Notes: generated from the letters alone by a model not told the origin. A DNA stretch of 36,742 nt from Gammaproteobacteria bacterium (GCA_012728315.1 JAAYFI010000058.1:1-36742), one strand, 5' to 3'. Shown: positions 1 to 9,660, counted from the stretch's first letter. Translations and numbers: made by a program.

Positions 1-864
1 ATAGGGTACTTTTACGCCAGCAGCCTGTTCAAAAGCGTTAACCATCTGCAATACGCTATAACCCTGTCCAGTGCCTAAATTCCAGATATGGACACCTTGC
101 GAATCGGTAATTTTATCCAGAGCTTTTAAGTGACCCTTCGCTAAGTCAACAACATGAATATAATCACGCACACCAGTGCCATCTACAGTTGGATAGTCGT
201 TACCGTATACCGAGAGCTGCTGCAGTTTGCCCACAGCGACTTGGCTAATATATGGCAGTAGATTATTCGGAATACCATTGGGGTCTTCGCCTATCAGACC
301 GCTAGGATGGGCACCCACTGGGTTAAAGTAGCGCAGTAAGGCAATGCTCCAGCGTGGTTCAGAGAACGCCAGATCGCCTAGCACCTCTTCTACCATGAGC
401 TTTGAACGCCCATAAGGATTAGTGGGTGTTCCGGTTGGACAGTCTTCGCTAATGGGCATCTGTTGTGGCTCACCGTACACTGTAGCGGATGAGCTAAACA
501 CTAAGTTGAATACACCTGCGGCGGCCATTGCTTGAAATAAGACAATGCTGCCACTGACGTTGTTTTCATAATAGGCCAGCGGTTGCTGCACGCTTTCGCC
601 CACAGCTTTTAAACCGGCGAAATGCAATACCGCTTGGATTGAGTGGCGGGCCAAGATGGAGTCGAGTAATTCGCGATCACGGATATCGCCTTCTATAAAG
701 GTGGGCGCTTTACCGCAAATGCGTTCTACGCGGCGCAGTGATTCCAAGGAACTGTTAGCGAGGTTGTCTAAGACAATGACGTCATAGCCAGCCTCGAGCA
801 GCGCGAGTGTGGTATGCGAGCCGATATAACCCGCACCGCCCGTGACAAGTATGGATTGCTTCAT
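1..864 (-). CDS. galE: UDP-glucose 4-epimerase, C-terminus cut by window edge
   Basis: Interconverts UDP-glucose and UDP-galactose, supplying galactose units for surface polysaccharide (family knowledge). The visible 288 codons start at ATG 864 behind a strong AGGAGA ribosome binding site. They show the NAD-binding Rossmann motif [11 protein letters not shown] at the N-terminus, the SSSATVYG segment with the catalytic Ser/Thr, and the catalytic YGRSK (YxxxK). The frame is still open at base 1, ending in VPY. GalE is usually about 338 residues, so some 50 C-terminal residues lie outside the window. It begins only 23 bases after the TRAP permease stop on the same strand, so read-through from the transporter operon is possible. 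Confidence 0.95.
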   Translation of the reverse strand, partial: MKQSILVTGGAGYIGSHTTLALLEAGYDVIVLDNLANSSLESLRRVERICGKAPTFIEGDIRDRELLDSILARHSIQAVLHFAGLKAVGESVQQPLAYYENNVSGSIVLFQAMAAAGVFNLVFSSSATVYGEPQQMPISEDCPTGTPTNPYGRSKLMVEEVLGDLAFSEPRWSIALLRYFNPVGAHPSGLIGEDPNGIPNNLLPYISQVAVGKLQQLSVYGNDYPTVDGTGVRDYIHVVDLAKGHLKALDKITDSQGVHIWNLGTGQGYSVLQMVNAFEQAAGVKVPY

Positions 865-887
865 GCTTTCTCCTAAGATCCTTAAAA

Positions 888-3479
888 TTACTGTGCTACT
901 TGTTGGTTATTGCTGTGTAGTTGCTGCTGAACAGAACGGCTTCTGCGCCACTGTAGTGCACTCACAATCAGCAAAAGCAATAAGCCTGGGATCCACATGA
1001 TTTCTTTACGCATACGATCAGTTGGCGCACGTACTTTCAAGATTTGCTGATCAAACTCTAAACCGAGGTCAGCAGCTTGGCTGGCAAAGGCAACGTTATC
1101 CACCAGCGTTTTACCATCTTCTTCAATCAGCGTTAAACCCAGTGCATTCATTCGTTCTTCGCCAGTTTGGCCTGAAGGTACTGGCAGGAGAATCACAAAC
1201 TCACGTGGCTCGCCGACTTCATCTTCACCTTGGATACGCAAGCGTAATTGGCTGCCTTCATCGACTTGCCCTAGCGTCTGTACCAATTGGCTTGGCGGAA
1301 TATCTTGGTAAGGGTCATGCACGATATCCATCCAGAAGCCGGGTCTAAATAAAGTAAACGCAACCAGCAGCAGTAGGATGTTTTCATACCAGCGGCTGCG
1401 AGTAATAAACCAGCCTTGAGTACCTGCAGCAAAAATAAGCATGGCAATAGTGGCGACAATAAAGATTAATATGCCGTGCATTACACCAATATTAATCAGC
1501 AATAAATCGGTATTAAAGATAAACAAGAACGGCAATGCGGCGGTACGTAAGCTGTAATAAAACGCTTGTATCCCAGTCTTGATCGGGTCACCTTTGGATA
1601 CCGCAGCGGCAGCAAATGAGGCAAGACCTACTGGCGGTGTTACATCGGCCATAATGCCAAAATAGAAGACAAATAAGTGCACAGCAATCAGCGGCACAAT
1701 CAAACCGTTTTGCTGGCCAAGCGTTACAATAACTGGAGCCAATAAGCTGGAAACGACGATGTAGTTCGCTGTGGTGGGCAGGCCCATGCCTAAAATTAAG
1801 CTAAATACAGCAGTAAACATCAGCATCAGTAGTAAATTACCCATTGAGAGCAATTCAACTAAGTCAGCTAACACTAAACCTACACCGGTTTGTGAGACTG
1901 CACCAACAATCACCCCGGCAGCGGCGGTCGCAATACCAATACCAATCATATTGCGGGCGCCGGCGATCATCCCTTCGCGCAGATCAATCAGGCCATCGAG
2001 CCAACCGCCATGATCATAACTGCGATCAGTGCGCATCCAGGTCAAAATAGGGCGTTGTGTCAGCAGGATAAAAATCAGCATCACGCTGCCCCAGAACGCA
2101 GAAAGCCCAGGCGATAAACGCTCAATCATCAAGCACCAGACCAGCACCACTACCGGCAAGATAAAGTGTAAGCCAGAGAGCAAAACAGCACGGGTTTTCG
2201 GCAGCTCTTCGATGGGCTGATTAGGGTCTTCGACCGGTAATGGAGGATTGCTTGCGGCAATTTTTAACAGAGCTAAGTAAGTGATAGCTAATAAAATACC
2301 AATACCTAACAGCGCATGCTCACCCAGCGCTGGTTTCAGCCAACTTAAACCGTAATACACCAGTAAAGAGATACCGGAAATTAGCGACGCACCAAAGGCA
2401 AATCCAGTTAAACGGCGTAGCCAAGGTTTTGGCTGATGATTACCAATGGGTTGCATGCCCAGTTTTAGCGCTTCTAAGTGGACAATATACAACAGAGCAA
2501 TATAGGAAATGGCTGCCGGTAAGAAGGCATGCTTGATGATTTCGACATAGGGAATACCGACGTACTCGACCATTAAGAAGGCCGCGGCGCCCATAACGGG
2601 CGGCATGATTTGTCCGTTTACCGATGATGCAACTTCAACCGCACCTGCTTTTTCTGCAGAGAAACCAACGCGCTTCATCATTGGAATGGTAAAAGTACCT
2701 GTAGTTACCACGTTAGCAATGGATGAACCGGAGATCATTCCGGTTAGACCCGAGGCGACCACCGCTGCTTTTGCAGGGCCGCCGCGCATGTGTCCAAGTA
2801 AGCTGAAAGCCAGTTGGATAAAATAGTTACCTGCGCCGGCACGCTCAAGTAATGCGCCGAACAAAACAAATAAGAAAACAAAACTGGTGGACACACCTAA
2901 AGCAATTCCGAAGACACCTTCAGTGGTGATCCATTGGTGATTGGCCAGCGCAGTAAAGCTCACGCCGCGGTGGGCGAGCATATCCGGCATATAAGGGCCA
3001 GCGACACTGTAGGTTAAAAACAATAAGGCAATAATTGCCAGTGGCGGGCCTAAAGTACGGCGCGTGGCTTCTAATAACAGTGGAATACCAATACAAGCGG
3101 TAATCAGGTCGGCAGTGGTTAAAGTGCCAGGACGTAAAGCCAGATCTTGATAAAAGATAAATAAATACGCAGCGCTGGCCGCTGCAACTAAGCCCAAGGC
3201 TATATCCAATACAGGCACACGATTGCGTGGTGAGCGTTTAAAGGCTGGGTAGGCTAAGAAAGCCAGCAATAGGGCAAACGTTAAGTGAATTGAGCGTGTT
3301 TCTGTATCGTTAAATACACCAATGCGGAAAATAAACGGCAGTGGTGAGGCAATCCATAGTTGAAATAATGACCAGAGTAAAGCAAGACCAGCGATAACCT
3401 GCGCCATAATGCCATCAGGTAAGCGTGCTCCCGAGTCTTGGGCAATAAGTTCTTCAGCGGAAAGGTGTTTGTCTGACAT
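888..3479 (-). CDS. TRAP transporter fused permease (4TM/12TM, TAXI type)
   Basis: Membrane component of a TAXI-type tripartite ATP-independent periplasmic transporter, a Na+ or H+ driven importer of organic acids or amino acids; the substrate cannot be read from sequence. At 863 residues it is a fusion of the small DctQ-like and large DctM-like subunits. Hydrophobic helices run from about residue 25 to 700, including the DctM-type glycine-rich segments [14 protein letters not shown] and [13 protein letters not shown]. The soluble tail after about residue 720 resembles the DUF3394 extension of this fusion family, and a last hydrophobic helix lies near 840. The binding protein gene is just upstream on the same strand, with a strong hairpin between them. 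Confidence 0.92.
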   Translation of the reverse strand: MSDKHLSAEELIAQDSGARLPDGIMAQVIAGLALLWSLFQLWIASPLPFIFRIGVFNDTETRSIHLTFALLLAFLAYPAFKRSPRNRVPVLDIALGLVAAASAAYLFIFYQDLALRPGTLTTADLITACIGIPLLLEATRRTLGPPLAIIALLFLTYSVAGPYMPDMLAHRGVSFTALANHQWITTEGVFGIALGVSTSFVFLFVLFGALLERAGAGNYFIQLAFSLLGHMRGGPAKAAVVASGLTGMISGSSIANVVTTGTFTIPMMKRVGFSAEKAGAVEVASSVNGQIMPPVMGAAAFLMVEYVGIPYVEIIKHAFLPAAISYIALLYIVHLEALKLGMQPIGNHQPKPWLRRLTGFAFGASLISGISLLVYYGLSWLKPALGEHALLGIGILLAITYLALLKIAASNPPLPVEDPNQPIEELPKTRAVLLSGLHFILPVVVLVWCLMIERLSPGLSAFWGSVMLIFILLTQRPILTWMRTDRSYDHGGWLDGLIDLREGMIAGARNMIGIGIATAAAGVIVGAVSQTGVGLVLADLVELLSMGNLLLMLMFTAVFSLILGMGLPTTANYIVVSSLLAPVIVTLGQQNGLIVPLIAVHLFVFYFGIMADVTPPVGLASFAAAAVSKGDPIKTGIQAFYYSLRTAALPFLFIFNTDLLLINIGVMHGILIFIVATIAMLIFAAGTQGWFITRSRWYENILLLLVAFTLFRPGFWMDIVHDPYQDIPPSQLVQTLGQVDEGSQLRLRIQGEDEVGEPREFVILLPVPSGQTGEERMNALGLTLIEEDGKTLVDNVAFASQAADLGLEFDQQILKVRAPTDRMRKEIMWIPGLLLLLIVSALQWRRSRSVQQQLHSNNQQVAQ

Positions 3480-3508
3480 GGCAGTGGACCTGCTTAGAAA
3501 TCAAGGAG

Positions 3509-3548
3509 CTCCCTGTCAAGGCGCTAGGTCGAGCGCCACGACAGGGAG
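3509..3548 (-). other. Intercistronic hairpin between TRAP binding protein and permease
   Basis: A 9-bp perfect stem (CTCCCTGTC, 3509-3517, with GACAGGGAG, 3540-3548) encloses a 2-base internal loop and a 6-bp stem (GGCGCT, 3520-3525, with AGCGCC, 3532-3537). No U-tract follows on the minus strand, so a plain intrinsic terminator is unlikely. Such stems between a binding-protein gene and its permease gene usually stabilise the upstream mRNA or attenuate expression, giving more binding protein than permease. That role is inferred. Confidence 0.65.
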
Positions 3549-3579
3549 GTAATACAGCGAACTCAGTCGTGTTGAGCGG

Positions 3580-4554
3580 TTATAACCAGCCGCGCTCTTT
3601 GTAGTAACGTACAGCACCTTCATGTAAAGGCGCCGATAAACCCACTTCAATCATTTCTTCAGCTTTTAAATCTTTAAAGGCTGGGTGTAAACGCTTGAAG
3701 CGATCGAGGTTATCAAACACAGATTTGACCACCTGATAGACAAGGTCTGGGCTGACTTTACTGCTGGTTGATAGCACGGCTTTACCGCCGATGGATGGGG
3801 TTGGCAAGTCATTACCGGTGTACATACCACCTGGGATTTCCGCCTTAGTGTAGTAGCTTTTTTCAGCTAATAAAGCATCAATTTCTGGACCTGTTACAGG
3901 TACTAAAACGGCATCGACTGTGGTGGTGGCTTCTTGAATTGCTCCGTTTGGATGGCCGACAAAGTAGGTCATTGCATCGATATTGTTATCATTCAAGGCG
4001 CTGGCTTGTTCGGCGGGTTTAAGCTCCGAAGCTAAAGCAAAGCTTTTATTAGTCCAGCCTTTTTTCTGCATGATTTCATCAAGGGTGTCGCGCTGGCCAG
4101 AGCCTGGGTTACCGATATTGACGCGCTTACCTTTTAAATCATCGAAATTAGCAATGTGTGAGTCGCGACGTGCCAATACGGTAAAAACTTCACTTTGTAA
4201 TGAGAATAGCGCGCGCATATCCTCCATCGGACCTTCAGCTTCAAAAGGCGCTAAACCTTTCATCGCTTTATACTGGTGGTCAGATTGCATGACACCGAAG
4301 TTGAACTCACCGCTACGGATACCATTTACGTTGGCCACGCCGCCGCCACTGGCCGGTGCATTACAGCGTACGCCGCTGGTTTTAGAGTCACGGTTAATAA
4401 AACGGCAGATGGATTGTCCCGCCACGTAGTACACGCCGGTTTGTCCACCGGTGCCGATGGTGACGTATTTTTCTTCGGCCTGCGCCATGCCACTCAAGCT
4501 GATACCAGCGAGGGTCATGGAGAGGGCCCATGCGAGAGTTTTACCTTTAATCAT
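3580..4554 (-). CDS. TAXI family TRAP transporter solute-binding protein
   Basis: Periplasmic substrate-binding subunit of the TRAP transporter encoded downstream. The 324-residue product starts at ATG 4554 behind AGGAGT. It has a Sec signal peptide (MIKGK, a hydrophobic core, cleavage probably after SGMAQA) and then the TAXI-family opening YVTIGTGGQTGVYY. The conserved segment VNIGNPGSGQRDT at about residues 145-157 is typical of this family, which is distinct from DctP-type binding proteins. It is the first gene of an apparent operon with the fused permease, and possibly galE. The ligand is not predictable; characterised family members bind glutamate-like or other organic acids. Confidence 0.93.
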   Translation of the reverse strand: MIKGKTLAWALSMTLAGISLSGMAQAEEKYVTIGTGGQTGVYYVAGQSICRFINRDSKTSGVRCNAPASGGGVANVNGIRSGEFNFGVMQSDHQYKAMKGLAPFEAEGPMEDMRALFSLQSEVFTVLARRDSHIANFDDLKGKRVNIGNPGSGQRDTLDEIMQKKGWTNKSFALASELKPAEQASALNDNNIDAMTYFVGHPNGAIQEATTTVDAVLVPVTGPEIDALLAEKSYYTKAEIPGGMYTGNDLPTPSIGGKAVLSTSSKVSPDLVYQVVKSVFDNLDRFKRLHPAFKDLKAEEMIEVGLSAPLHEGAVRYYKERGWL

Positions 4555-4589
4555 GGGAGTACTCCTTAATTATTGTAAACGCTGCCAAT

Positions 4590-4619
4590 AACATAAAATG
4601 TTGAAGGTTACGTTGTCAG
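4590..4619 (-). promoter_or_regulatory. Candidate promoter of the TRAP operon
   Basis: On the minus strand a -35 CTGACA (4614-4619, 5 of 6 to consensus) is followed after 18 bases by a -10 TATGTT (4590-4595, 4 of 6). A transcript would begin near 4583 and give a leader of about 30 bases containing the AGGAGT site. A 7-bp inverted repeat (GTTGCTG 4619-4625, CAGCAAC 4642-4648) lies just upstream and touches the -35, so it may bind a regulator. Confidence 0.35.
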
Positions 4620-4659
4620 TTGCTGCGTTTGGAAGTGAGTACAGCAACATGTTTTCACT

Positions 4660-4713
4660 CTAATAGTTTTAACTGCGAAAAACTATTAGCTTAAGGTTTT
4701 GCGAAAAACCTTA
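4660..4713 (-). repeat. Tandem hairpins at the argA 3' end
   Basis: Two adjacent stem-loops share the minus-strand core GTTTTTCGCA. The first (4692-4713) covers the last codons of argA, with AAGGTTTT pairing AAAACCTT. The second (4660-4689) overlaps the stop codon and has an 11-bp perfect stem, CTAATAGTTTT with AAAACTATTAG. In both, the T-run is in the 5' arm and the A-run in the 3' arm, so there is no U-tract after the stem. They may protect the 3' end or act with Rho rather than as intrinsic terminators. Confidence 0.5.
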
Positions 4714-5996
4714 GAGTTACGTTGAAAGTTATACAGGGATGCTTTGGCGCTGGGAAGCTGCTCCAGTGTGCACGCTTGAAAACCACGTTCTTGAAACCAG
4801 TGCGCAGTGCGTGTGGTGAGCACAAACAGAGAGTCTAACTGTAATGCTCGGGCACGTTGTTCGATGCGCTCCAGCAATATATCGCCACGACCGCCGTGAC
4901 GGTAGTCTGGGTGAACGGCTAAGCATGCCAGCTCACCGGTGGCTTCTTCAGGAAATGGATAGAGCGCAGCACAAGCAATGATTAAACCGTCACGCTCGAC
5001 AATACTGAACTGAGTAATTTCACGCTCAATTAAATCCCGTGAACGACGGACCAAGACACCTTGTTCTTCGAGTGGTCGGATTAACTCTAATAAGCCTCCA
5101 ACATCCTCAATCTGTGCTTCGCGTACATGTTCAAATTGGCCTTGATCGACTAAAGTGCCGCAGCCATCGCGAGTGAACAGCTCTGTGAGTAAAGCCCCAT
5201 CCAGCTGATAACTTAAAATATGACAACGTGGCACGCCGCCACGGCAAGCACTCACAGCCGCCTGCAACAGTTCGTGTTGTTCCAGTTGTTTGAGTTCTTT
5301 AAAACGTTGCAAATGTGTTGTGGCGTGTTGTGCCGTGAGTTCGCGAATTAATACTCCAGAGGCATCCATTAAGCCTTGTTCGCTACTAAACAGCAGTAAT
5401 TTATCAGCCTGCAGCTCAATGGCTGCTCGTGTCGCAATATCCTCACAGGCTAAATTAAAGGTTTCGCCGGTCGGTGAGTAGCCTAATGGGGGGAGCAGCA
5501 CAATGGTGCGATCATCGAGTAAACGATTAATGCCTTTGCTATCAATGCGGCGTACTTCACCGGTGTGCTGATAATCAACACCATCAATAACGCCTAATGG
5601 TCGCGCGGTCACAAAATTGCCGCTTGCTACTCTGAGGCGAGCGCCTTGCATCGGTGAAGCAGCCATATCCATCGATAAGCGAGCCTCCATAAAGGCGCGT
5701 AGTTGACCGACAGCATCCAGTACGCAGTTGAGCGTTGCTGCATCGGTAATACGTAAATCTCGATGGTAATGTGAGTGCAGGCCTTGTGCGGCTAGGCGAG
5801 CTTCAATTTGTGGGCGTGAGCCAAAGACGAGCACTAAGCGCACACCGAGGCTGTGCAGCAGCACTAAGTCATGGACTGTATTGCCAAAGTTGTCAGAAGC
5901 AATACTTTCACCGGGCAACATAACCACAAAAGTTCGTTCGCGGTGCGCGTTGATATAAGGTAATGAATGGCGGAGCGAGTTAACGTAATCGTGCAT
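4686..5996 (-). CDS. argA: N-acetylglutamate synthase (amino-acid acetyltransferase)
   Basis: Catalyses the first step of arginine biosynthesis, acetyl-CoA + glutamate to N-acetylglutamate, and is classically feedback-inhibited by arginine. It has the two-domain bacterial architecture: an amino-acid-kinase-like N-terminal half (about 1-280, with FVVMLPGE, LVLLHSLGVRLVLV and a PLGYSPTGE segment) and a C-terminal GNAT acetyltransferase half (about 285-436, with ELACLAVHPDYRHGGRGD as acetyl-CoA loop). I chose ATG 5996 (MHDYVNSL), the usual pseudomonad start, giving 436 residues. An in-frame TTG at 6008 has no ribosome binding site and would lie within a possible -10 element. Confidence 0.95.
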   Translation of the reverse strand: MHDYVNSLRHSLPYINAHRERTFVVMLPGESIASDNFGNTVHDLVLLHSLGVRLVLVFGSRPQIEARLAAQGLHSHYHRDLRITDAATLNCVLDAVGQLRAFMEARLSMDMAASPMQGARLRVASGNFVTARPLGVIDGVDYQHTGEVRRIDSKGINRLLDDRTIVLLPPLGYSPTGETFNLACEDIATRAAIELQADKLLLFSSEQGLMDASGVLIRELTAQHATTHLQRFKELKQLEQHELLQAAVSACRGGVPRCHILSYQLDGALLTELFTRDGCGTLVDQGQFEHVREAQIEDVGGLLELIRPLEEQGVLVRRSRDLIEREITQFSIVERDGLIIACAALYPFPEEATGELACLAVHPDYRHGGRGDILLERIEQRARALQLDSLFVLTTRTAHWFQERGFQACTLEQLPSAKASLYNFQRNSKVFRKTLS

Positions 5997-6026
5997 GAGA
6001 GCGTCCAATTATAGCGACAGCTAAAA

Positions 6027-6057
6027 ATTATAAGAGCTACAGTAAGTGGGCTGTCAC
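6027..6057 (-). promoter_or_regulatory. argA: Candidate argA promoter
   Basis: A minus-strand -10 TATAAT (6027-6032) lies 19 bases from a GTGACA -35 (6052-6057), which is wider than the ideal 17. A second TATAAT (6008-6013) is too close to the ATG to be useful. A TGTCGC half-site (6014-6019), like the pseudomonad ArgR half-site, lies downstream of the -10, but without a convincing second half. Confidence 0.3.
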
Positions 6058-6071
6058 GCAGTAGAACAGTG

Positions 6072-6117
6072 GCGTTTTTTCAGGTCATACGCAATCGCGC
6101 AGTACCTGAAAAAACGC
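6072..6117. repeat. 14-bp perfect inverted repeat between pit and argA
   Basis: GCGTTTTTTCAGGT (6072-6085) and ACCTGAAAAAACGC (6104-6117) are exact reverse complements separated by 18 bases. The repeat begins 11 bases after the pit stop codon. On either strand the T-run is in the 5' arm, the wrong polarity for an intrinsic terminator, yet a stem this perfect is likely to act as a 3'-end structure for pit. It could also be a binding site. Confidence 0.55.
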
Positions 6118-6127
6118 AGTGTACGCA

Positions 6128-7393
6128 TTATAGAAAGATCAATTTCAAAATACTAAAGAACACGATGGCCAGGAATGCTCCAGCTGGCAAGGTGATTGCC
6201 CACGACATAAAGATTGAGCCAATCACGCGTAAATTCAGCGCACTGATACCACGCGCTAAACCAATACCGAGTACAGCACCAACAAGGGTATGGGTGGTAG
6301 AGACGGGTAAGCCAATGGCTGAGGCACCCACTACGGTGGACGCTGTTGCTAATTCTGCAGCGAAACCACGGCTTGGGGTGAGTTCAGTAATACCACGGCC
6401 AACGGTGGCGATGACTTTATAACCATAGGTAGCCAAACCAATCACAATACCGACTGCACCGAGTAAAAGTACCCAGGCCGGAACTGCTGATTTAGCACCG
6501 AGTTCAGCTACGCCGTTACTTTGAATAACACCGGCAATTGCTGCCAGAGGTCCAACTGCGTTAGCTACATCGTTGGCACCGTGGGCAAAGGCCATCGAGC
6601 ACGCGGTGAAAATCATCAAAGTAGCAAAGACTTTTTCCACACTGGCAAAGTAGGTGCTGCGATTGGCATCGGGTGCAATTTTTACGCGCCGCAACAGAGC
6701 TATACCGAGCAGCATCACTAAAATACCAATGCCAACGGCGAGCACAACACTTTGTTCACTGTTGATGTTTAAACCGACATGCTTCAGACCTTTAGAAAGG
6801 GTCATTAAGGCAACCATAAAGCCGGTTAAAAACATATAGAAGGGCACAAAACGTTTAGCGTTTTCAAAGGGGTTATCGGTGTTGATAATCAGTTTTTGCA
6901 CACTGACGAATAGACCAAAAGCTAAAATACCCGATAAAAATGGTGTGACGACCCAGCTCATGGTGATGGGGATAATCGCGCTCCAATGCACAGCATCAAA
7001 AGACACGCCGAAGGCAGCAAAGCCAACCACAGCACCAATGATGGTGTGGGTTGTTGATACGGGCCAGCCTTGATTGGTGGCGATAAGCAGCCAGGTTCCT
7101 GCTGCCAGTAAAGCAGACATCATCCCTAATACCAGTAAGTCTGCAGTCATCACATCAATATCGACAATGCCGTTTTTGATGGTTTCGGTCACCTCGCCGC
7201 CAGCCAAGTAAGCCCCGCAGAACTCAAAAATCATTGCCACAATAATGGCTTGTTTAATTGTTAGGGCGCGTGAGCCTACTGAAGTACCCATGGCGTTGGC
7301 GACGTCATTCGCACCAACACCCCACGCCATAAAAAAACCAAAAAGACAGGCCAGCATTAATAGAATGAAGCCGTAGTCGGTTAGAAGAGCCAT
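6128..7393 (-). CDS. pit: PiT family inorganic phosphate transporter
   Basis: Low-affinity phosphate (metal-phosphate) symporter of the inner membrane. The 421-residue protein has two homologous halves, each carrying the PiT signature: WGVGANDVANAMGTSVGS at about residues 25-42 and FAHGANDVANAVGPLAAI in the second half. Each half also has a GLPVSTTHT/GWPVSTTHT motif before GA(V)xG. About ten hydrophobic helices are visible. It follows the DUF47 gene by 37 bases on the same strand. This order, PhoU-like DUF47 protein then Pit, is a common bacterial pair and suggests that the small protein regulates or assembles the transporter. Confidence 0.95.
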   Translation of the reverse strand: MALLTDYGFILLMLACLFGFFMAWGVGANDVANAMGTSVGSRALTIKQAIIVAMIFEFCGAYLAGGEVTETIKNGIVDIDVMTADLLVLGMMSALLAAGTWLLIATNQGWPVSTTHTIIGAVVGFAAFGVSFDAVHWSAIIPITMSWVVTPFLSGILAFGLFVSVQKLIINTDNPFENAKRFVPFYMFLTGFMVALMTLSKGLKHVGLNINSEQSVVLAVGIGILVMLLGIALLRRVKIAPDANRSTYFASVEKVFATLMIFTACSMAFAHGANDVANAVGPLAAIAGVIQSNGVAELGAKSAVPAWVLLLGAVGIVIGLATYGYKVIATVGRGITELTPSRGFAAELATASTVVGASAIGLPVSTTHTLVGAVLGIGLARGISALNLRVIGSIFMSWAITLPAGAFLAIVFFSILKLIFL

Positions 7394-7430
7394 AAAAAAT
7401 CCGCTTGTTCCAGGTGGGGCGCGCTATACA

Positions 7431-8108
7431 TTAGCGTGCGAGCAATTGTTCCAATCGGTTACCGATGCGCTCAGCGCGATCTGCGACATCACCGATCCAT
7501 TCGATGATGGTATAGAGAAACATAACATCCACAGGAGGAAGGTCTTTCTCTAGCTTAAATAGGGTGCGACGCACTTCAATTTGCATGCGATCAGTATCGT
7601 GCTCAATATCTTCAAGCACTTCGATCATTGCAGTGACGCGGTTCACTTCACGGTTGCCAAAGCCTGTTTCCAGAATTTCATCCAGCTCATTCATTGCGGT
7701 TAGAGCTTGATCACTGGCATCCACGACGCGCTGCACAAAAGCAAGAATCATCGGCTGTAGAGGCTGGGGGATGGTCATTTGCCGTCCTAGCATCAGGCCA
7801 GCAATGTCTTTTGCGCGGTTAGCAACTTTGTCCTGTACACTGAGCAGCTCAAGTAAGTCTGAGCGAGGTACGGGTAAGAATAAGCTTTTAGGTAGGTGAA
7901 TACGTACATTGCGCTTGAGCTTATCGGCTTCTTTTTCGAGCCGAGACATCTCTTGCTGCACAAGTTCAACGCGTTCCCAATCTTCGGCAATGACTGCTTG
8001 AAAGAAAGGCACCAAGTTTGAAGCACACTCGTGTGCTTTAGCAATATGCTGCTGCATGGGCCCAATGGGCGAACGACCAAACAAACTAACAAACGGGTTT
8101 ATCGACAT
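7431..8108 (-). CDS. DUF47 / PhoU-like protein, partner of Pit
   Basis: An all-helical cytoplasmic protein of the DUF47 (TIGR00153) family, related to PhoU and nearly always beside a PiT transporter, so regulation of phosphate uptake is the likely role. The start chosen is ATG 8108 (MSINPFVSLFGRSPIGP, the usual family N-terminus), giving 225 residues. A longer TTG start at 8132 would fall almost at the predicted transcription start. Conserved acidic/histidine patches such as EDIEHDTDRMQIEVR near residue 165 match the metal-binding face of PhoU-type folds. It is first in an operon with pit. The exact biochemical action in this family is not settled. Confidence 0.9.
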   Translation of the reverse strand: MSINPFVSLFGRSPIGPMQQHIAKAHECASNLVPFFQAVIAEDWERVELVQQEMSRLEKEADKLKRNVRIHLPKSLFLPVPRSDLLELLSVQDKVANRAKDIAGLMLGRQMTIPQPLQPMILAFVQRVVDASDQALTAMNELDEILETGFGNREVNRVTAMIEVLEDIEHDTDRMQIEVRRTLFKLEKDLPPVDVMFLYTIIEWIGDVADRAERIGNRLEQLLAR

Positions 8109-8143
8109 AGAGAGCTGCGCTCGATTTTCCAATGACAGCGTTG

Positions 8144-8149
8144 ATTATA
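8144..8149 (-). promoter_or_regulatory. -10 element for the DUF47-pit operon
   Basis: A perfect minus-strand TATAAT lies 35 bases upstream of the DUF47 ATG at 8108. No good -35 was seen at the expected distance, and no clear Pho box (repeats of CTGTCAT) was found, so constitutive or activator-dependent transcription is possible. Confidence 0.35.
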
Positions 8150-8213
8150 CGATGCTGTTATAGGGTTCGACCAGCATAGCGATAAACTAGCAACAATTTG
8201 AAATGAGAATGAC

Positions 8214-9578
8214 ATGGCTAAAGAAACCGAAATAAAGCTACGAGTAAGCCCTGATAGCCTTGCTACACTGCGTGCACACCCTCTTTTAGCTGAGCGTTGT
8301 GCGGGTCAATGGCAGACTCGTGAGCTGCTTAATCGGTATTACGATACGGCCGATTTTGCCTTGGCAAATAGCCAAGTGGCACTGAGAATTCGTCGTGATG
8401 GTGAGCAGATAATCCAAACTTTAAAGAGTAAAGGCGCAAGTGTCGCTGGATTATCCGAGCGTAATGAATGGGATTGGTACTTAAAAAGTAATCGTTTGGT
8501 GCTCGGTCATTTAGATGACAGTTGTTGGCCCGAGCGTTTACGCGAGCTGGATAAAAAGCAACTCAAAGCAGTGTTTAGCACAGATTTTAAACGCCAGTTT
8601 GTAGAGTTACGCTGGCTGCGAGAAGGTGTTGACACTGTTGTGGAAGTGGCTCTGGATCAAGGATTAGTGATTGCGGGTGAGCGACAGGAAGATATTTGTG
8701 AAATGGAGCTGGAGTTGCGTGAGGGCGATTGTGCAGCATTGCTTGAATTGGCTGTAGAGCTGGCCGCTGATGTGCCTTTAATGCCTTGTGATATCAGTAA
8801 AGCTGAGCGTGGCTATCGGTTATTCGATGCCAACAGTTACAGCGTGGCTGCAGAATCCGCACAACTGACTGCTGAAATGCCTTTGGATGATGCTTTTACC
8901 GCAATAGCTTGGCAGTTATTGGGTAACAGTCAGCGCTTAGCTGAGCAATACCGTTTTAATGGGCATTGGAAACTGCTTGAGCAATGGTTACAGCAGCTGC
9001 TCAGTTTACGTGCTTTGCTTGGCAGCTTAGGGCAGGCCGCGCCACGCGCATCGAGCAGTGCTTTACGTGCTCAGCTGGATGCGTTGATTGAGGATTGGCG
9101 CGAATCTATTCTGCTGGGCGCTGAGGATCAAGACGCGCGTAATGCAGCTCCGCAGCAGTTTAGCGCTGAGTTGGAGCAGACTCGATGGGGGCTGTTTTCT
9201 TTGCAAATGGCGCTTTGGTTGCACAGCCGGCAGTGGCAGCAAAAACGTACGCCGCGGGGGGCTCGCCAAGGGGCGGCAGCATTGCAGAACTGGCTACTGC
9301 AGTTCTTAAAAGATGAGGCGCAAGCCTTACAGGTGCCGCGTTATCTGCGTCAGCCTGAAGATCTGGCTGAGCAAGCGCCGCGCCTAGAACGCCTCTTGGT
9401 CTGGTTGCACATGGCCCGGCAGTTGACGGAGCTGGTGGAAAGCGATCGTTTGTTTGGTGCGTTGCGTGATTTGCATGCTATTGCCCTGCAACCATTAAGC
9501 CCTGAAACATTGGCAGCGCGTCGCGATCATTTAGGTTTTGTGCTGACCCTCAATGCTTGGAAGCAATTGCTGCGTTAA
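8214..9578 (+). CDS. CYTH domain protein (inorganic triphosphatase-like) with C-terminal helical domain
   Basis: The N-terminal 200 residues form a CYTH domain of the ygiF/adenylate-cyclase-like superfamily. The diagnostic ExExK is ETEIKLR at residues 4-10, followed by basic and acidic strand motifs (RYYDTADFAL, ALRIRRDGEQIIQTLKSKG, EMELELREG) that build the triphosphate tunnel. Homologues hydrolyse inorganic triphosphate. The C-terminal 230 residues are helix-rich and Gln/Leu/Arg-rich. Their position after CYTH suggests a degenerate CHAD domain, but the conserved CHAD histidines are not obvious. The 454-residue product is divergently transcribed from the phosphate transporter operon, and a polyphosphate-related link to phosphate uptake is only inferred from this. 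Confidence 0.88.
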   Translation: MAKETEIKLRVSPDSLATLRAHPLLAERCAGQWQTRELLNRYYDTADFALANSQVALRIRRDGEQIIQTLKSKGASVAGLSERNEWDWYLKSNRLVLGHLDDSCWPERLRELDKKQLKAVFSTDFKRQFVELRWLREGVDTVVEVALDQGLVIAGERQEDICEMELELREGDCAALLELAVELAADVPLMPCDISKAERGYRLFDANSYSVAAESAQLTAEMPLDDAFTAIAWQLLGNSQRLAEQYRFNGHWKLLEQWLQQLLSLRALLGSLGQAAPRASSSALRAQLDALIEDWRESILLGAEDQDARNAAPQQFSAELEQTRWGLFSLQMALWLHSRQWQQKRTPRGARQGAAALQNWLLQFLKDEAQALQVPRYLRQPEDLAEQAPRLERLLVWLHMARQLTELVESDRLFGALRDLHAIALQPLSPETLAARRDHLGFVLTLNAWKQLLR

Positions 9579-9660
9579 GCTTGAGCTAAGAAGAATGCAT
9601 GTTGTCTGTAGCAAGGGCAGCATGCGTACTATGTGTAAAGGGTTTAAACAGGAAGACCAT

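Noticed and set aside
5996..6008. TTG start for argA at 6008
   Set aside because: It has no ribosome binding site, overlaps a TATAAT-like element, and family proteins begin at the ATG at 5996.
6072..6117. Intrinsic terminator of pit
   Set aside because: The stem is perfect, but the T-run is in the 5' arm on both strands, so no U-tract follows the stem; kept as an inverted repeat only.
8108..8132. TTG start for the DUF47 gene at 8132
   Set aside because: It is about 12 bases from the -10 element, leaving no leader, and the family N-terminus starts at the ATG at 8108.
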